In this document: in pieces, positions 1-8,864 of the stretch
Layout of the letters: every line of letters starts with the position of its first letter
Position numbering within the stretch: position 1 is the stretch's first letter
DNA from: Candidatus Woesearchaeota archaeon CG11_big_fil_rev_8_21_14_0_20_43_8
GTDB lineage: Archaea; Nanobdellota; Nanobdellia; Woesearchaeales; CG08-08-20-14
DNA: 36,485 bases
Direction: 5' to 3'
Assembly (NCBI GenBank): GCA_002762705.1
Contig: PCVE01000108.1
Coordinates: 1-36,485 of the forward strand
Position numbers and translations under genes: made by a program
The notes under the pieces: model-generated
The model's input: only the letters and a program-made list of their open reading frames with translations
Databases searched by the model: none
What the model was told of the DNA's origin: nothing

Positions 1-398
1 TCATAGAAATCCGGCTTGTGGACATCGCAGTATTTGCATTTATCCATCTCTTCTCCTTTCCATTTCACATGGTCGCATTCGACAGCGACGATCACAAGAT
101 TCTCACGAGACACCTGATGCTCCTGAAGAAGCCCGATGATACATTTTATATCGCAGCCTTTTGCGACGATACCGACACGTTCACCCCGCAACCGGCCAAG
201 AAAACCAGGAAGGCTCATCACACAGTGCTCATCAAACATCAGTTGCTCGATCTTTTTCTTGAGGTCGGTATCTCCTGAAGAAATATATATGGGTCGCGCA
301 CCTACATGTTCATCATGGCAGTAGCCAAGAAACACATCTATCTTCTTCTTGGCGAATAGATCGCCTGCGATTCTTCCTATCTCTTCATTCATTCCCAT
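1..398 (-). CDS. Partial CDS: FrhB/FdhB-like (coenzyme F420 hydrogenase/dehydrogenase beta-subunit-like) Fe-S protein; C-terminus beyond the window
   Basis: My own minus-strand translation (absent from the ORF track because it is truncated): MGMNEEIGRIAGDLFAKKKIDVFLGYCHDEHVGARPIYISSG...GRLRGERVGIVAKGCDIKCIIGLLQEHQVSRENLVIVAVECDHVKWKGEEMDKCKYCDVHKPDFY. The KGCD...LLQE..V...N..IV.V.C segment followed by CxxC...P.xY resembles FrhB-type proteins next to hdrA. Overlaps the mvhD end by 14 nt. Confidence 0.7.
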   Translation of the reverse strand, partial: MGMNEEIGRIAGDLFAKKKIDVFLGYCHDEHVGARPIYISSGDTDLKKKIEQLMFDEHCVMSLPGFLGRLRGERVGIVAKGCDIKCIIGLLQEHQVSRENLVIVAVECDHVKWKGEEMDKCKYCDVHKPDFY

Positions 399-813
399 CT
401 TCAAATATAATATTTCGCCCGACGCGATTCACAGTGTCAAGCACATCTTCAACCACGCTTTTCCACTTGGCCGCTTCTGAAGCCGATACCCAGCTCATCT
501 GGATCCGCTCTTCTTCTATCCCCATGAATTCCGTAAGTGTCTTGAATGTGAACATACGCCGTCTGGCGCGCATGTTGCCTTCGCTGTAATGACAATCTCC
601 CGGATGGCAGCCTGAAATCAATACTCCATCTGCACCTTCATACAATGCTTTTATGGCAAAGCGCGGACTCACACGACCAGAACACGGCACTTTGATGACA
701 CGGACGTTCTCAGGATATTTTACTCTCGAAGTGCCTGCAAGATCTGCACCTGCATAAGAGCACCACTTGCATAAGATCGCAGCGATTACCAGATCATCAT
801 TTCTTTTTGCCAT
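385..813 (-). CDS. mvhD: MvhD-like (methyl-viologen-reducing hydrogenase delta subunit) Fe-S electron transfer protein
   Basis: ILCKWCSYAGADLAGTSRVKYPENVRVIKVPCSGRVSP...GADGVLISGCHPGDCHYSEGN...R is the MvhD family signature; directly downstream of hdrA. Confidence 0.93.
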   Translation of the reverse strand: MAKRNDDLVIAAILCKWCSYAGADLAGTSRVKYPENVRVIKVPCSGRVSPRFAIKALYEGADGVLISGCHPGDCHYSEGNMRARRRMFTFKTLTEFMGIEEERIQMSWVSASEAAKWKSVVEDVLDTVNRVGRNIIFEDGNE

Positions 814-2803
814 TCGTTTTTATCCCTGCATCATTTTTTCGTATCCCTTTTCCAAGGGCTTCAATCTCGACAAAAACATCTTCGGCGCTGAAACCAGATA
901 CATCGATCGCAGGCACAGGACACACTGATGAACACACTCCGCAGCCAGTGCACTTGCTTTCTATCACCTGTGCGACTCTACGTATCTTCTTTGTGTTCGG
1001 ATCTTTATAATCAACCATCTCGATTGCGCCGAACGGGCATGCCATGAAACAGTTCTCGCATCCGCTGCACAGGAATTGATTCACATGCGCGATTGTAGGT
1101 TCCAGTTCAAGCGAAGAGTGATTCAATATCGACATCGCCCGTGACGCAGCAGCTGAACCGCTTGCGACAGCATCTGGGATATCTTTTGGTCCCTGGCATG
1201 TGCCTGCTATGAACACTCCTCGTGTCGCAGTCTCGACCGGCGCGAGTTTAGGATGCAGTTCATTGAGCCAGCCATGAGTGTCTTTTGATAGGTTCAAGAC
1301 CCGCGCGATCTTCCTTGTCGACTTCGCCGGCACAAGACCATTCGCAAGCACGACCATATCAGCGTCCACTTTCACCTGATTGCCAGTCAATGTATCGGTG
1401 CCGAACACATGCAGCTTGCCATCGCGATCGAAGATACGCGACACACGACCGCGCAGATACAATGCTCCGGTCTCATCCTGGACTCTTTTTACGAATTCTT
1501 CATAATTCTTTCCAAAGGATCTGATGTCGATATAAAAAACATAGATGTCTGTACCCGGATGATGCTCATTCAAAAGAAGCACATGCTTCGCTGTATACAT
1601 GCAGCAGACACGCGAGCAATATGGATATCCTTTCTTCTCATCACGCGACCCGACACATTTTATGAATACGACGCTCTTTGGCACTTTTCCATCGCTTGGC
1701 CGCAGCACTTTTCCGTCAGTAGGACCGCCTGCGACAAGCATCCTCTCAAACTGAAGCGATGTGATGACATCAGGGATCTTTCCATAGCCATATTCACCAT
1801 ATGCAGAATCATCAAATATCTCTGAACCAGTCGCGACGATAACGACACCGAATGTTCTCTTGAAGATCTCATCTTTCTGATTGTACCTGATGCACTTCTT
1901 CGGACAGACTTTTGCGCATGCTCCACATTTGATGCATTTGTCATTGTCGATGCGCGGCACTTTCGGGACTGCCTGAGGGAAATCGAAATAGATGGCTTTG
2001 CGCTTCACAAGGCCCTGATTAAATGTCGATTCCGTCTTCACAGGACATACTTTCTCGCATGCTCCGCAGCCGATGCATAGTTCCTCATCCACATAACGTG
2101 TTTTCTTCCTGATCTTCGCATTGAACTCACCGACGTGTCCATCCAGCTCTTCGACTTCAGAGAATGTCAGCAGCTCGATATTCTCATGATCCCTTGTCTG
2201 CACCATCTTAGGTGTCAGTATGCACATAGAACAATCAAGTGTCGGGAATGTCTTATCGAACATAGCCATCTTGCCGCCGATAGTTGGCTCTTTCTCGACC
2301 ATGGTCACTTTGAATCCCGCATCTGCGAGATCGAGCGCGGCCTGGATCCCAGCTATGCCGCCACCGATCACAAGTGCTCTTTTTGTGACTTTGACAGATC
2401 TTTTCTTAAGCGGTCTTCCGTGTGATACTTTCGCGACAGCCATCCTGACGATATCTATGGCTTTCTCAGTCGCTTTGTCGATATCATCATGCACCCATGA
2501 GACCTGCTCACGGATGTTCGCGATCTCGACAGAATAATAATTGAGACCGTTCTTCTCTGCAAGCCCCCGAAAAGTCTTTTCATGAAGATTAGGAGAACAT
2601 GATGCGACAACGATCTTTGTCAGGTTATGTTTTTTTATCATGTCAGTTATCAATCCCTGGCCTTCGCTTGAACACATGTACATGCTTGTGGTTGAATAGA
2701 GCACTCCAGGAAAATCCGCTGCGGCTTTCGCTACATCTTCGACACGTACTCTCCCTGCGATATTATTTCCGCAGTGGCAGACAAAAACTCCTATCCGCAG
2801 CAT
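797..2803 (-). CDS. hdrA: Heterodisulfide reductase subunit A (FAD and multiple [4Fe-4S])
   Basis: N-terminal IGVFVCHCGNNIAG; VIGGGIAGIQAALDLADAGFKVTMVEKEPTIGGKMA; FPTLDCSMCILTPKM; four CxxCxxCxxxCP clusters (CIGCGACEKVCP, CIKCGACAKVCP, CSGCENCFMACP, CTGCGVCSSVCP). Confidence 0.95.
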   Translation of the reverse strand: MLRIGVFVCHCGNNIAGRVRVEDVAKAAADFPGVLYSTTSMYMCSSEGQGLITDMIKKHNLTKIVVASCSPNLHEKTFRGLAEKNGLNYYSVEIANIREQVSWVHDDIDKATEKAIDIVRMAVAKVSHGRPLKKRSVKVTKRALVIGGGIAGIQAALDLADAGFKVTMVEKEPTIGGKMAMFDKTFPTLDCSMCILTPKMVQTRDHENIELLTFSEVEELDGHVGEFNAKIRKKTRYVDEELCIGCGACEKVCPVKTESTFNQGLVKRKAIYFDFPQAVPKVPRIDNDKCIKCGACAKVCPKKCIRYNQKDEIFKRTFGVVIVATGSEIFDDSAYGEYGYGKIPDVITSLQFERMLVAGGPTDGKVLRPSDGKVPKSVVFIKCVGSRDEKKGYPYCSRVCCMYTAKHVLLLNEHHPGTDIYVFYIDIRSFGKNYEEFVKRVQDETGALYLRGRVSRIFDRDGKLHVFGTDTLTGNQVKVDADMVVLANGLVPAKSTRKIARVLNLSKDTHGWLNELHPKLAPVETATRGVFIAGTCQGPKDIPDAVASGSAAASRAMSILNHSSLELEPTIAHVNQFLCSGCENCFMACPFGAIEMVDYKDPNTKKIRRVAQVIESKCTGCGVCSSVCPVPAIDVSGFSAEDVFVEIEALGKGIRKNDAGIKTNGKKK

Positions 2804-2805
2804 AT

Positions 2806-3702
2806 CTAGATCAACCTCTTTCTATCCAATAGTACTTGTGTATCGACAAAATGCGTATGCAGTCCAAGTTTTCTATGATCGATCCCAAGCGCGAGACCAA
2901 GCAATTGCGAGAAATAAAACACAGGCATATCCAGATCCATCCTGAGCTCTTTTCCGATCTCTTTTTGCTTCATATCAAGATTTGAATGGCATAACGGGCA
3001 GGCAACAACAACGCATTCAGCGCCTGATTTTTTAGCGTCTTCTAATATCTTGCTTGTAAGTTTCAATACAATCTCTGGTTTTGATGCAAAATACGAAGCC
3101 CCGCAGCATGTCACCTTATAATTCCAGTCGACTGTTTTCATGCCAAGGGTTTCGCAGAAATCATCCATCAGTTGCGGGTTTTCTGGTCTCTCATCAAACT
3201 CCATGACATCTTCTGGCCGTGTGAGAAGACAGCCATAATAGCATGCAGCTTTTAACCCGAGTTTTTTCTTAAGCAAGTTCTGCCACTTCTCGGGTTTTAT
3301 ATCTTTCATGAGCACTTCCAGCGGATGTCGGCATCTGATATTGCCATCATACCTATGCCCAGTTATTTTATACATCTCTTTTCTTATGTCTTCACGCTCG
3401 CATTCTTTATTCGTGACCTTGTGACGCTGAAAACACGCAGCGCATGGAATCGCTATCGTACCCATCCCCATTTCCTGTGTCTTTGCGAAATTGTGATAAG
3501 GAAGAGCGATGGCAAGATTTTTATCGGTCGCATGCGCGCTTGTGGCTCCACAGCAGATCCAGCTAGGGATTTCTATAAGTTCTATTCCAAGGGCAGAGAA
3601 ACTAAGTTCTATCGAGTCGCCGAATTCTTTGGTGGTCCCTTTTAGGGTGCATCCTGGGTAATACGCAATTTTTATTGTTTGATCTGTTTCATCTCTTGTC
3701 AT
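2806..3702 (-). CDS. hdrB: Heterodisulfide reductase subunit B
   Basis: YYPGCTLKGTTKEFGDSIELSFSALGIELIEIPSWICCGATSAH and VTCCGASYFAS: two CCG-type motifs, immediately upstream of hdrA. Confidence 0.93.
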   Translation of the reverse strand: MTRDETDQTIKIAYYPGCTLKGTTKEFGDSIELSFSALGIELIEIPSWICCGATSAHATDKNLAIALPYHNFAKTQEMGMGTIAIPCAACFQRHKVTNKECEREDIRKEMYKITGHRYDGNIRCRHPLEVLMKDIKPEKWQNLLKKKLGLKAACYYGCLLTRPEDVMEFDERPENPQLMDDFCETLGMKTVDWNYKVTCCGASYFASKPEIVLKLTSKILEDAKKSGAECVVVACPLCHSNLDMKQKEIGKELRMDLDMPVFYFSQLLGLALGIDHRKLGLHTHFVDTQVLLDRKRLI

Positions 3703-4264
3703 TTTTCTCTACTGTGTTCTTGAATATCTTTTTCATGTCTTTTTTTGCAATGTTGCTTGGGATGAATTTGAGTTTTCCATGTACTAACATCTCAGGCGCC
3801 TTTGTTGTGTCTCTTAGTAGATGTCCTGAAAGCACATTATTCATGCCGACAAGCTCCACTTCAAAGAGCCGCCCATGTCGCCTGATATTATTTAGGAATA
3901 TCTCATTGAAAAGCGCGATATTTCTCTCGCTTCTGTCTTTTGGAGTCATCTTCTTCTTAATAGAGAATGATTTCAATCCATCCATTAGTTCGCTTATCTT
4001 CACTTTCCTTGGACATCTCGCAGAACATGTGCCGCATGCGACGCAGTTCCAATATGCGTTTGAGGAAAGGGCTTCATCTATGGCCCCTATCTGCACCAAA
4101 CGAATCATCCGTTGCGGAGGATTATCCATAAGATGAGCTACAGGACATCCGGCTGTACATTTGCCGCATTGATAGCATCCAGAGACATCAAGCCCATCGA
4201 TAAAACCTTCTATCTCCTTTATTTCGCTTTTCCTGTTTTTGCCAAGTACTTTTTCCATCCCCAA
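3689..4264 (-). CDS. hdrC: Heterodisulfide reductase subunit C
   Basis: CYQCGKCTAGCPVAHLMDNPPQRMIRLVQIG and CVACGTCSARCPRKVKI; overlaps hdrB. Confidence 0.93.
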   Translation of the reverse strand: MGMEKVLGKNRKSEIKEIEGFIDGLDVSGCYQCGKCTAGCPVAHLMDNPPQRMIRLVQIGAIDEALSSNAYWNCVACGTCSARCPRKVKISELMDGLKSFSIKKKMTPKDRSERNIALFNEIFLNNIRRHGRLFEVELVGMNNVLSGHLLRDTTKAPEMLVHGKLKFIPSNIAKKDMKKIFKNTVEKNDKR

Positions 4265-4494
4265 GGGGAAAAATAGCTAATGTGCTATATATATTTGATG
4301 CATATGGTTTGATTTTTACTGACTATGCTTATCCGAATCTAAACTGATTATTCTTGCTTTTTTGTTTACTTTACAGTACTATCTTTTTGGATTTTGACAT
4401 TCTATCAAGCTAATTTTTTTTATCTTAGATAGAAAAACATATAATATAGAATAAACTCAAAAGCATTTAATCACATTCATGGAGGGTGTTTATC

Positions 4495-6153
4495 ATGGCA
4501 AAATCAAAGAGAAAAGTCAAATCGAAAGCTAATCAGCGAAAATCATCAAAAACTAAACAAGAAAAGTCATCACATCCAAAATCAGATGATAAACCGACAA
4601 AGAGATTCTCAAACATGCGAAAATTCGTGATATTCTGTGTCTTTGTCGCTGTGATATTTCTTATATTTTTCCTTGGAAATGGGAAGCAGGGTCAGACCCC
4701 TGCAACAAATCTGGTCCCATCCGGAGAGATAACGGCAGGGGATACAGTTTCAGTCAAATATGTCGGTCGACTGATGAATGGCAGCATATTCGACACAAAT
4801 GATGAAGTGGCAGCAAAGAATGCCGGATTTGAGATACAACATACCGACCCGTTTGTATTTGAGATCGGAAGCGATATGGTCGTTCCGGGATTTGAAGATG
4901 CAGTGCTCAGCCTAAAGAATGGTGAAAGAAAGAAATTTGTCATCAAGGCAAGTGATGCCTATGGTATGCCGGATCCTACTTTGATAATGGATGTCCCAAG
5001 AACACAAGAGTTCTCCAGATTCCAGACCCTAAACAGGACCCAGAATATTCCGACTGATTTCTTCAAAGAATTATTCACCGTAGAACCAGAGATCGGAAAA
5101 GTGGTCTCAATCGAAAGCATGCCTTGGGAATATGAAGTCGTGGCTGTGAAAGCTGATGAAGTCAGCATAAAATCAAAACCAGTCCAGGGTCAGATTGTAG
5201 AGGTGCAAGGATCAGCATGGAACGCGACAGTCACAGCGATTGACGATAAGACAGTGACTTTAAGAGCAGATCCAGTCGATGGGACAACATTAGCGACACC
5301 TTTTGGCGACGCGAAACTCTCAATCACAAGCGACATGATCACGATAACGACAAACCCCGTTATCGGCGACGTAGTCACAACGATGTACTGGTCAGGTGTT
5401 GTGAATGCTATGAACAGCACATCGATAACCATAGATCTTAATCATCCACTGGCAGGAAAAGATCTTGAATTCGAGATTGAAGTGACAGATATTGAGAAAG
5501 CTGATTCGGCAGCGACAACAGAGACACTGGTTGCAGGGGCTACCGAAACAACGAAGACCAATAAGCCTAAAGTCCTCATGTTCGTCATGAGTTTCTGTCC
5601 ATATGGGCAGCAGATGATGGCTGTGATGAAGCCGGTATTTGAACTGTTTGGTGACAAAGTCGATATCGAACCGCATTTTGTCATCTATGGAAGCGCAAGC
5701 TACAAGGGAAAGGAGAGCAGCTATTGCATGGGTGATCTATGTTCGATGCATGGCTTATATGAACTCGAAGAAGACATACGTCAGGCCTGCATCTGGAACG
5801 ACGACCATAAAGCATATTGGGATTATTCTGAATGCATCAGCCAGAAATGTTCAAAAGCGAACCTTGACAGCTGCTGGAAATCTTGTGCTGATGATTTTGA
5901 CATAGATACTGCTGAAGTGGAGAAATGCCAAAAAGACGAAGGAAAGACCATGATGGGCCTTGAGAAGATGCTCAATTCCCAATATGGTGTGCAAGGATCA
6001 CCTACTGTCTTCATAAACGGTGAGACATTCAAGGGGCAGAGGACTCCTGAAGACATGAAGAAGGCGATCTGCAGCACGTTCGCAGATGTTCCATCCGAAT
6101 GCAGTCAGACACTCGGGACAGGAGCGACCACTGCTGCAGGAGATTGCGGTTAG
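4495..6153 (+). CDS. Membrane-anchored FKBP-type peptidyl-prolyl isomerase (SlyD-like with expanded insert region) fused to a Cys-rich thioredoxin-fold domain
   Basis: Lys-rich N-terminus, TM segment FVIFCVFVAVIFLIFFLG, FKBP GDTVSVKYVGRLMNGSIFDT...PFVFEIGSDMVVPGFEDAVLSLKNGERKKFVI..DAYG, then NHPLAGKDLEFEIEV typical of SlyD-type proteins, then VLMFVMSFCPYGQQM...GVQGSPTVFINGE. Track start 4486; second ATG (MAKSK, 4495) preferred. Confidence 0.88.
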   Translation: MAKSKRKVKSKANQRKSSKTKQEKSSHPKSDDKPTKRFSNMRKFVIFCVFVAVIFLIFFLGNGKQGQTPATNLVPSGEITAGDTVSVKYVGRLMNGSIFDTNDEVAAKNAGFEIQHTDPFVFEIGSDMVVPGFEDAVLSLKNGERKKFVIKASDAYGMPDPTLIMDVPRTQEFSRFQTLNRTQNIPTDFFKELFTVEPEIGKVVSIESMPWEYEVVAVKADEVSIKSKPVQGQIVEVQGSAWNATVTAIDDKTVTLRADPVDGTTLATPFGDAKLSITSDMITITTNPVIGDVVTTMYWSGVVNAMNSTSITIDLNHPLAGKDLEFEIEVTDIEKADSAATTETLVAGATETTKTNKPKVLMFVMSFCPYGQQMMAVMKPVFELFGDKVDIEPHFVIYGSASYKGKESSYCMGDLCSMHGLYELEEDIRQACIWNDDHKAYWDYSECISQKCSKANLDSCWKSCADDFDIDTAEVEKCQKDEGKTMMGLEKMLNSQYGVQGSPTVFINGETFKGQRTPEDMKKAICSTFADVPSECSQTLGTGATTAAGDCG

Positions 6154-6187
6154 TTTTTTATTTTTTTGACTTTTTTGTTATCTTATT

Positions 6188-6913
6188 CTATTTTGTCGCA
6201 AGGAAATACATCGATGGCGATTCTTTTGTATAATGGCAGAGCCCTGCGCCATAATAATGATGCTTTGAGAATCCTGCCGCATCTAATGCATGACTGAATT
6301 CTTCTCTAGTGTACATGGCAAAGGTGTTTTCATCTGTAAGTCTGACAATAGTTTCCTTTTCCATATCATGTATGATGCATCTCTGCTTATGTGTCAAGAT
6401 CTTTCCGTCAAGCGTATTTGTCTCGTGCACAATGACTTGAAGATTGTCCTGCGTACATTCATGCATCCTGTCCTTGTATTCTTTCTCTGGCCAGTGGTTT
6501 GGGGCATTGAATACCAGTCGCCCGTATGGCCTCAAGGCTAGATACATGTGCCTCAATCCATCAACCAATCTGTCTTCATCCAGTAGATAATTGATGGCCT
6601 GACGGACCATGATCCCATCGAATTCATTGTCTGCTGAAAACTCACACATCGATGCACAGGTGAATTCAAGATCGTATTTTTCTAGTTTTTTTCTTGCCAC
6701 TGAAAGCATCCCTAGCTCTGCATCCATGCAGGTGATATTCCAAAATCCCTTCTTTAGCAAGTGCGCAGTCACTTCACCTGTCCCGCAGCACAGATCAAGC
6801 AGTCTCTCGTCTCGATTGAAAGAATATTGTGTTAGTTTGAGAAATGTGTCTGACTGCTGGAACCTATTGTATATCAGGTCATAATATTCCGGAAATTCGT
6901 CATAGCAACTCAT
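6188..6913 (-). CDS. Class I SAM-dependent methyltransferase
   Basis: LLDLCCGTGEVTAHLLKKGFWNITCMDAELGML (motif I/II), later RPYGRLVFNAPN. Confidence 0.85.
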   Translation of the reverse strand: MSCYDEFPEYYDLIYNRFQQSDTFLKLTQYSFNRDERLLDLCCGTGEVTAHLLKKGFWNITCMDAELGMLSVARKKLEKYDLEFTCASMCEFSADNEFDGIMVRQAINYLLDEDRLVDGLRHMYLALRPYGRLVFNAPNHWPEKEYKDRMHECTQDNLQVIVHETNTLDGKILTHKQRCIIHDMEKETIVRLTDENTFAMYTREEFSHALDAAGFSKHHYYGAGLCHYTKESPSMYFLATK

Positions 6914-7746
6914 TCTCCTGCACCCCTTATATGATTGAAGATATCTCCAATCCGGTTGCCAGGAACGACGATGCCATGATTTTTCAGCCGTACTGGTCCT
7001 GCTTCGCCCGCAAGTGTTTTCATTATCTCCTCGATGTCTTCTTTTGTTCCTGGAGAATAGTCGAATCTGGTTTCTTTCTCGAATGGCATATCGATATGCG
7101 AATGAAGGATATGGTTCAATTCAGGGAAATTTCTAAACATAACTGATGCCACATTCGCATTCAATGATGCCTTCTTTCCTTCGCTTGTGCAATAGATGAT
7201 TCTTTTTTTGTGGTCTACTTTGTCGACATGGACAATATCTCTTGTATCAATGTTCTTCTTATTGCTGCCTCTCGCTGTTATCAGGAAACTTTCGCTGCCT
7301 GTGCGTTCTGCATAGAAGCCGAATTGTTTTTCAGAACCCTCGTAATATAGAAGGAACAATCCTTTTTTTTCAAATAATCCAATATTTTGCTTGAATGAAT
7401 CAGTCATCAATGTCTCTATCGAGTCAACATCATTCTGTTCAGTGCGGTAATGGCGGTCTGATTTTCTTAATTCTATCAATCCAATTACCTGCTTTGGATC
7501 AACAAGTCTTCTGATTCCTTTTTCAGGCGTGATTGCAAAGATGCCATCAATCCCTTTCACAATAGTGAGGTTTGATTTATGTTCTATCCCTACCTTGTAT
7601 ATCTCATCGATATCAATCGATGCGAATGTTCCATGTCGTTCTAATACATAGGCATTGAACGTCCTATTTTCATCGGGACTTTGCCATCCATCATGCAAAT
7701 CAACTCCAGCAGGCATTCTTTGTTTCAGATAATCATATAATATCAT
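6910..7746 (-). CDS. Protein with uncharacterised N-terminal region and class II aldolase/adducin-like C-terminal domain
   Basis: C-terminal FLITARGSNKKNID..DIVHVD...LNANVASVMFRNFPELNHILHSHIDMPF...RLKNHGIVVPG (putative HxH and NHG metal ligands). Start MILYDYLK at 7746 gives an ATGA overlap with the upstream gene; the track start is 7770. Confidence 0.7.
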   Translation of the reverse strand: MILYDYLKQRMPAGVDLHDGWQSPDENRTFNAYVLERHGTFASIDIDEIYKVGIEHKSNLTIVKGIDGIFAITPEKGIRRLVDPKQVIGLIELRKSDRHYRTEQNDVDSIETLMTDSFKQNIGLFEKKGLFLLYYEGSEKQFGFYAERTGSESFLITARGSNKKNIDTRDIVHVDKVDHKKRIIYCTSEGKKASLNANVASVMFRNFPELNHILHSHIDMPFEKETRFDYSPGTKEDIEEIMKTLAGEAGPVRLKNHGIVVPGNRIGDIFNHIRGAGE

Positions 7747-8864
7747 AGTGTCACCCCTTTTTGTCGCCATATCAATCTCCCAAAAGCATACTTCAGATTT
7801 TCAATACCCAGTCTAATCGTTTCAGGATCATTAGCTGCAAAATTCATACGGATATTGTTCCTGCTTTTTCCATCATGATGTGAAAAAGAATCCTGTTCAA
7901 GTTCGACGCCCACATGCTTTGCATAACTGAAAAATTCCATCTGATCAACATCTGCAGGCAGTGTCAGCATAAGGAAAATACCACCTTCTGGCTTTGTGTA
8001 TTCAACGCCGTACATAGACAAATGAAGATTATCCAGGGAAGCAACACAGGTGTCACGTCGCTCTTTGAATTCTTTTTTCAATAGATCTAGATATCGTTCG
8101 TGCACTAAAAGCTCTTTTGCAACAATCTGATTCAATGTTGATGTAAATAGGTCTGCAGTTATTTTTTCCGAACGTATTTTTCTGATTATATCTTTCTTTG
8201 CCATGATGTAACCAATCCTTAGTCCAGGAAGGGTGATTTTTGAGAGCGATCCGACAAAGATTGTCCTATCTGGTATCCTGTCAAATATCCTGTTTGGCAT
8301 TTTATTGTCATAATGCAAGAGGTCATAGGGATTATCTTCGATAAGGATATTATCGTCATGGTCCATCATTTCGGCAATATCATCTTTTTGTTCTTCTGCA
8401 TATGAGAATCCAGACGGGTTATGGAAATTCGACGTGAGGTACACCAGATTATGCCTTTCTGGATGACTTGGACAGACAAACGGCGGCCAGATATGGTTTT
8501 TGAAATCAGGACTTTCCTTGTAATGGAATTTTGCTGTATACCGGGTATCCAATCCCTTAAGCAGCCTGATGGCACCAAAGTATGCGGGTTCCTGTATCCA
8601 TTTTGTCCGTGTCTTCACTGAATCAAAAGCCAATGACAAAGCCTGCTGGGATGATGATGTTATCAGTATATTCTCAATGCTGACATCAAATCCCATCTTT
8701 TCTATGATTGTTTCACGAAGCTCTGGAAGACCTTGGATCATCCCATACTGCGAATAAAGATCAACTCTCTCACTGGCTTTGCATATGGCTTCTTTTGCGA
8801 TCTCTTCAAGTTCGGGCGTGAGTCCGATGTGTCCTCCGCAGAAACGTATCATCTGCTCTGCCAT
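7743..8864 (-). CDS. PLP-dependent aminotransferase class I/II
   Basis: LITSSSQQALSLAFD; SNFHNPSGFSY; IEDNPYDLL; VGSLSKITLPGLRIGYI (PLP lysine region). Confidence 0.9.
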   Translation of the reverse strand: MAEQMIRFCGGHIGLTPELEEIAKEAICKASERVDLYSQYGMIQGLPELRETIIEKMGFDVSIENILITSSSQQALSLAFDSVKTRTKWIQEPAYFGAIRLLKGLDTRYTAKFHYKESPDFKNHIWPPFVCPSHPERHNLVYLTSNFHNPSGFSYAEEQKDDIAEMMDHDDNILIEDNPYDLLHYDNKMPNRIFDRIPDRTIFVGSLSKITLPGLRIGYIMAKKDIIRKIRSEKITADLFTSTLNQIVAKELLVHERYLDLLKKEFKERRDTCVASLDNLHLSMYGVEYTKPEGGIFLMLTLPADVDQMEFFSYAKHVGVELEQDSFSHHDGKSRNNIRMNFAANDPETIRLGIENLKYAFGRLIWRQKGVTL

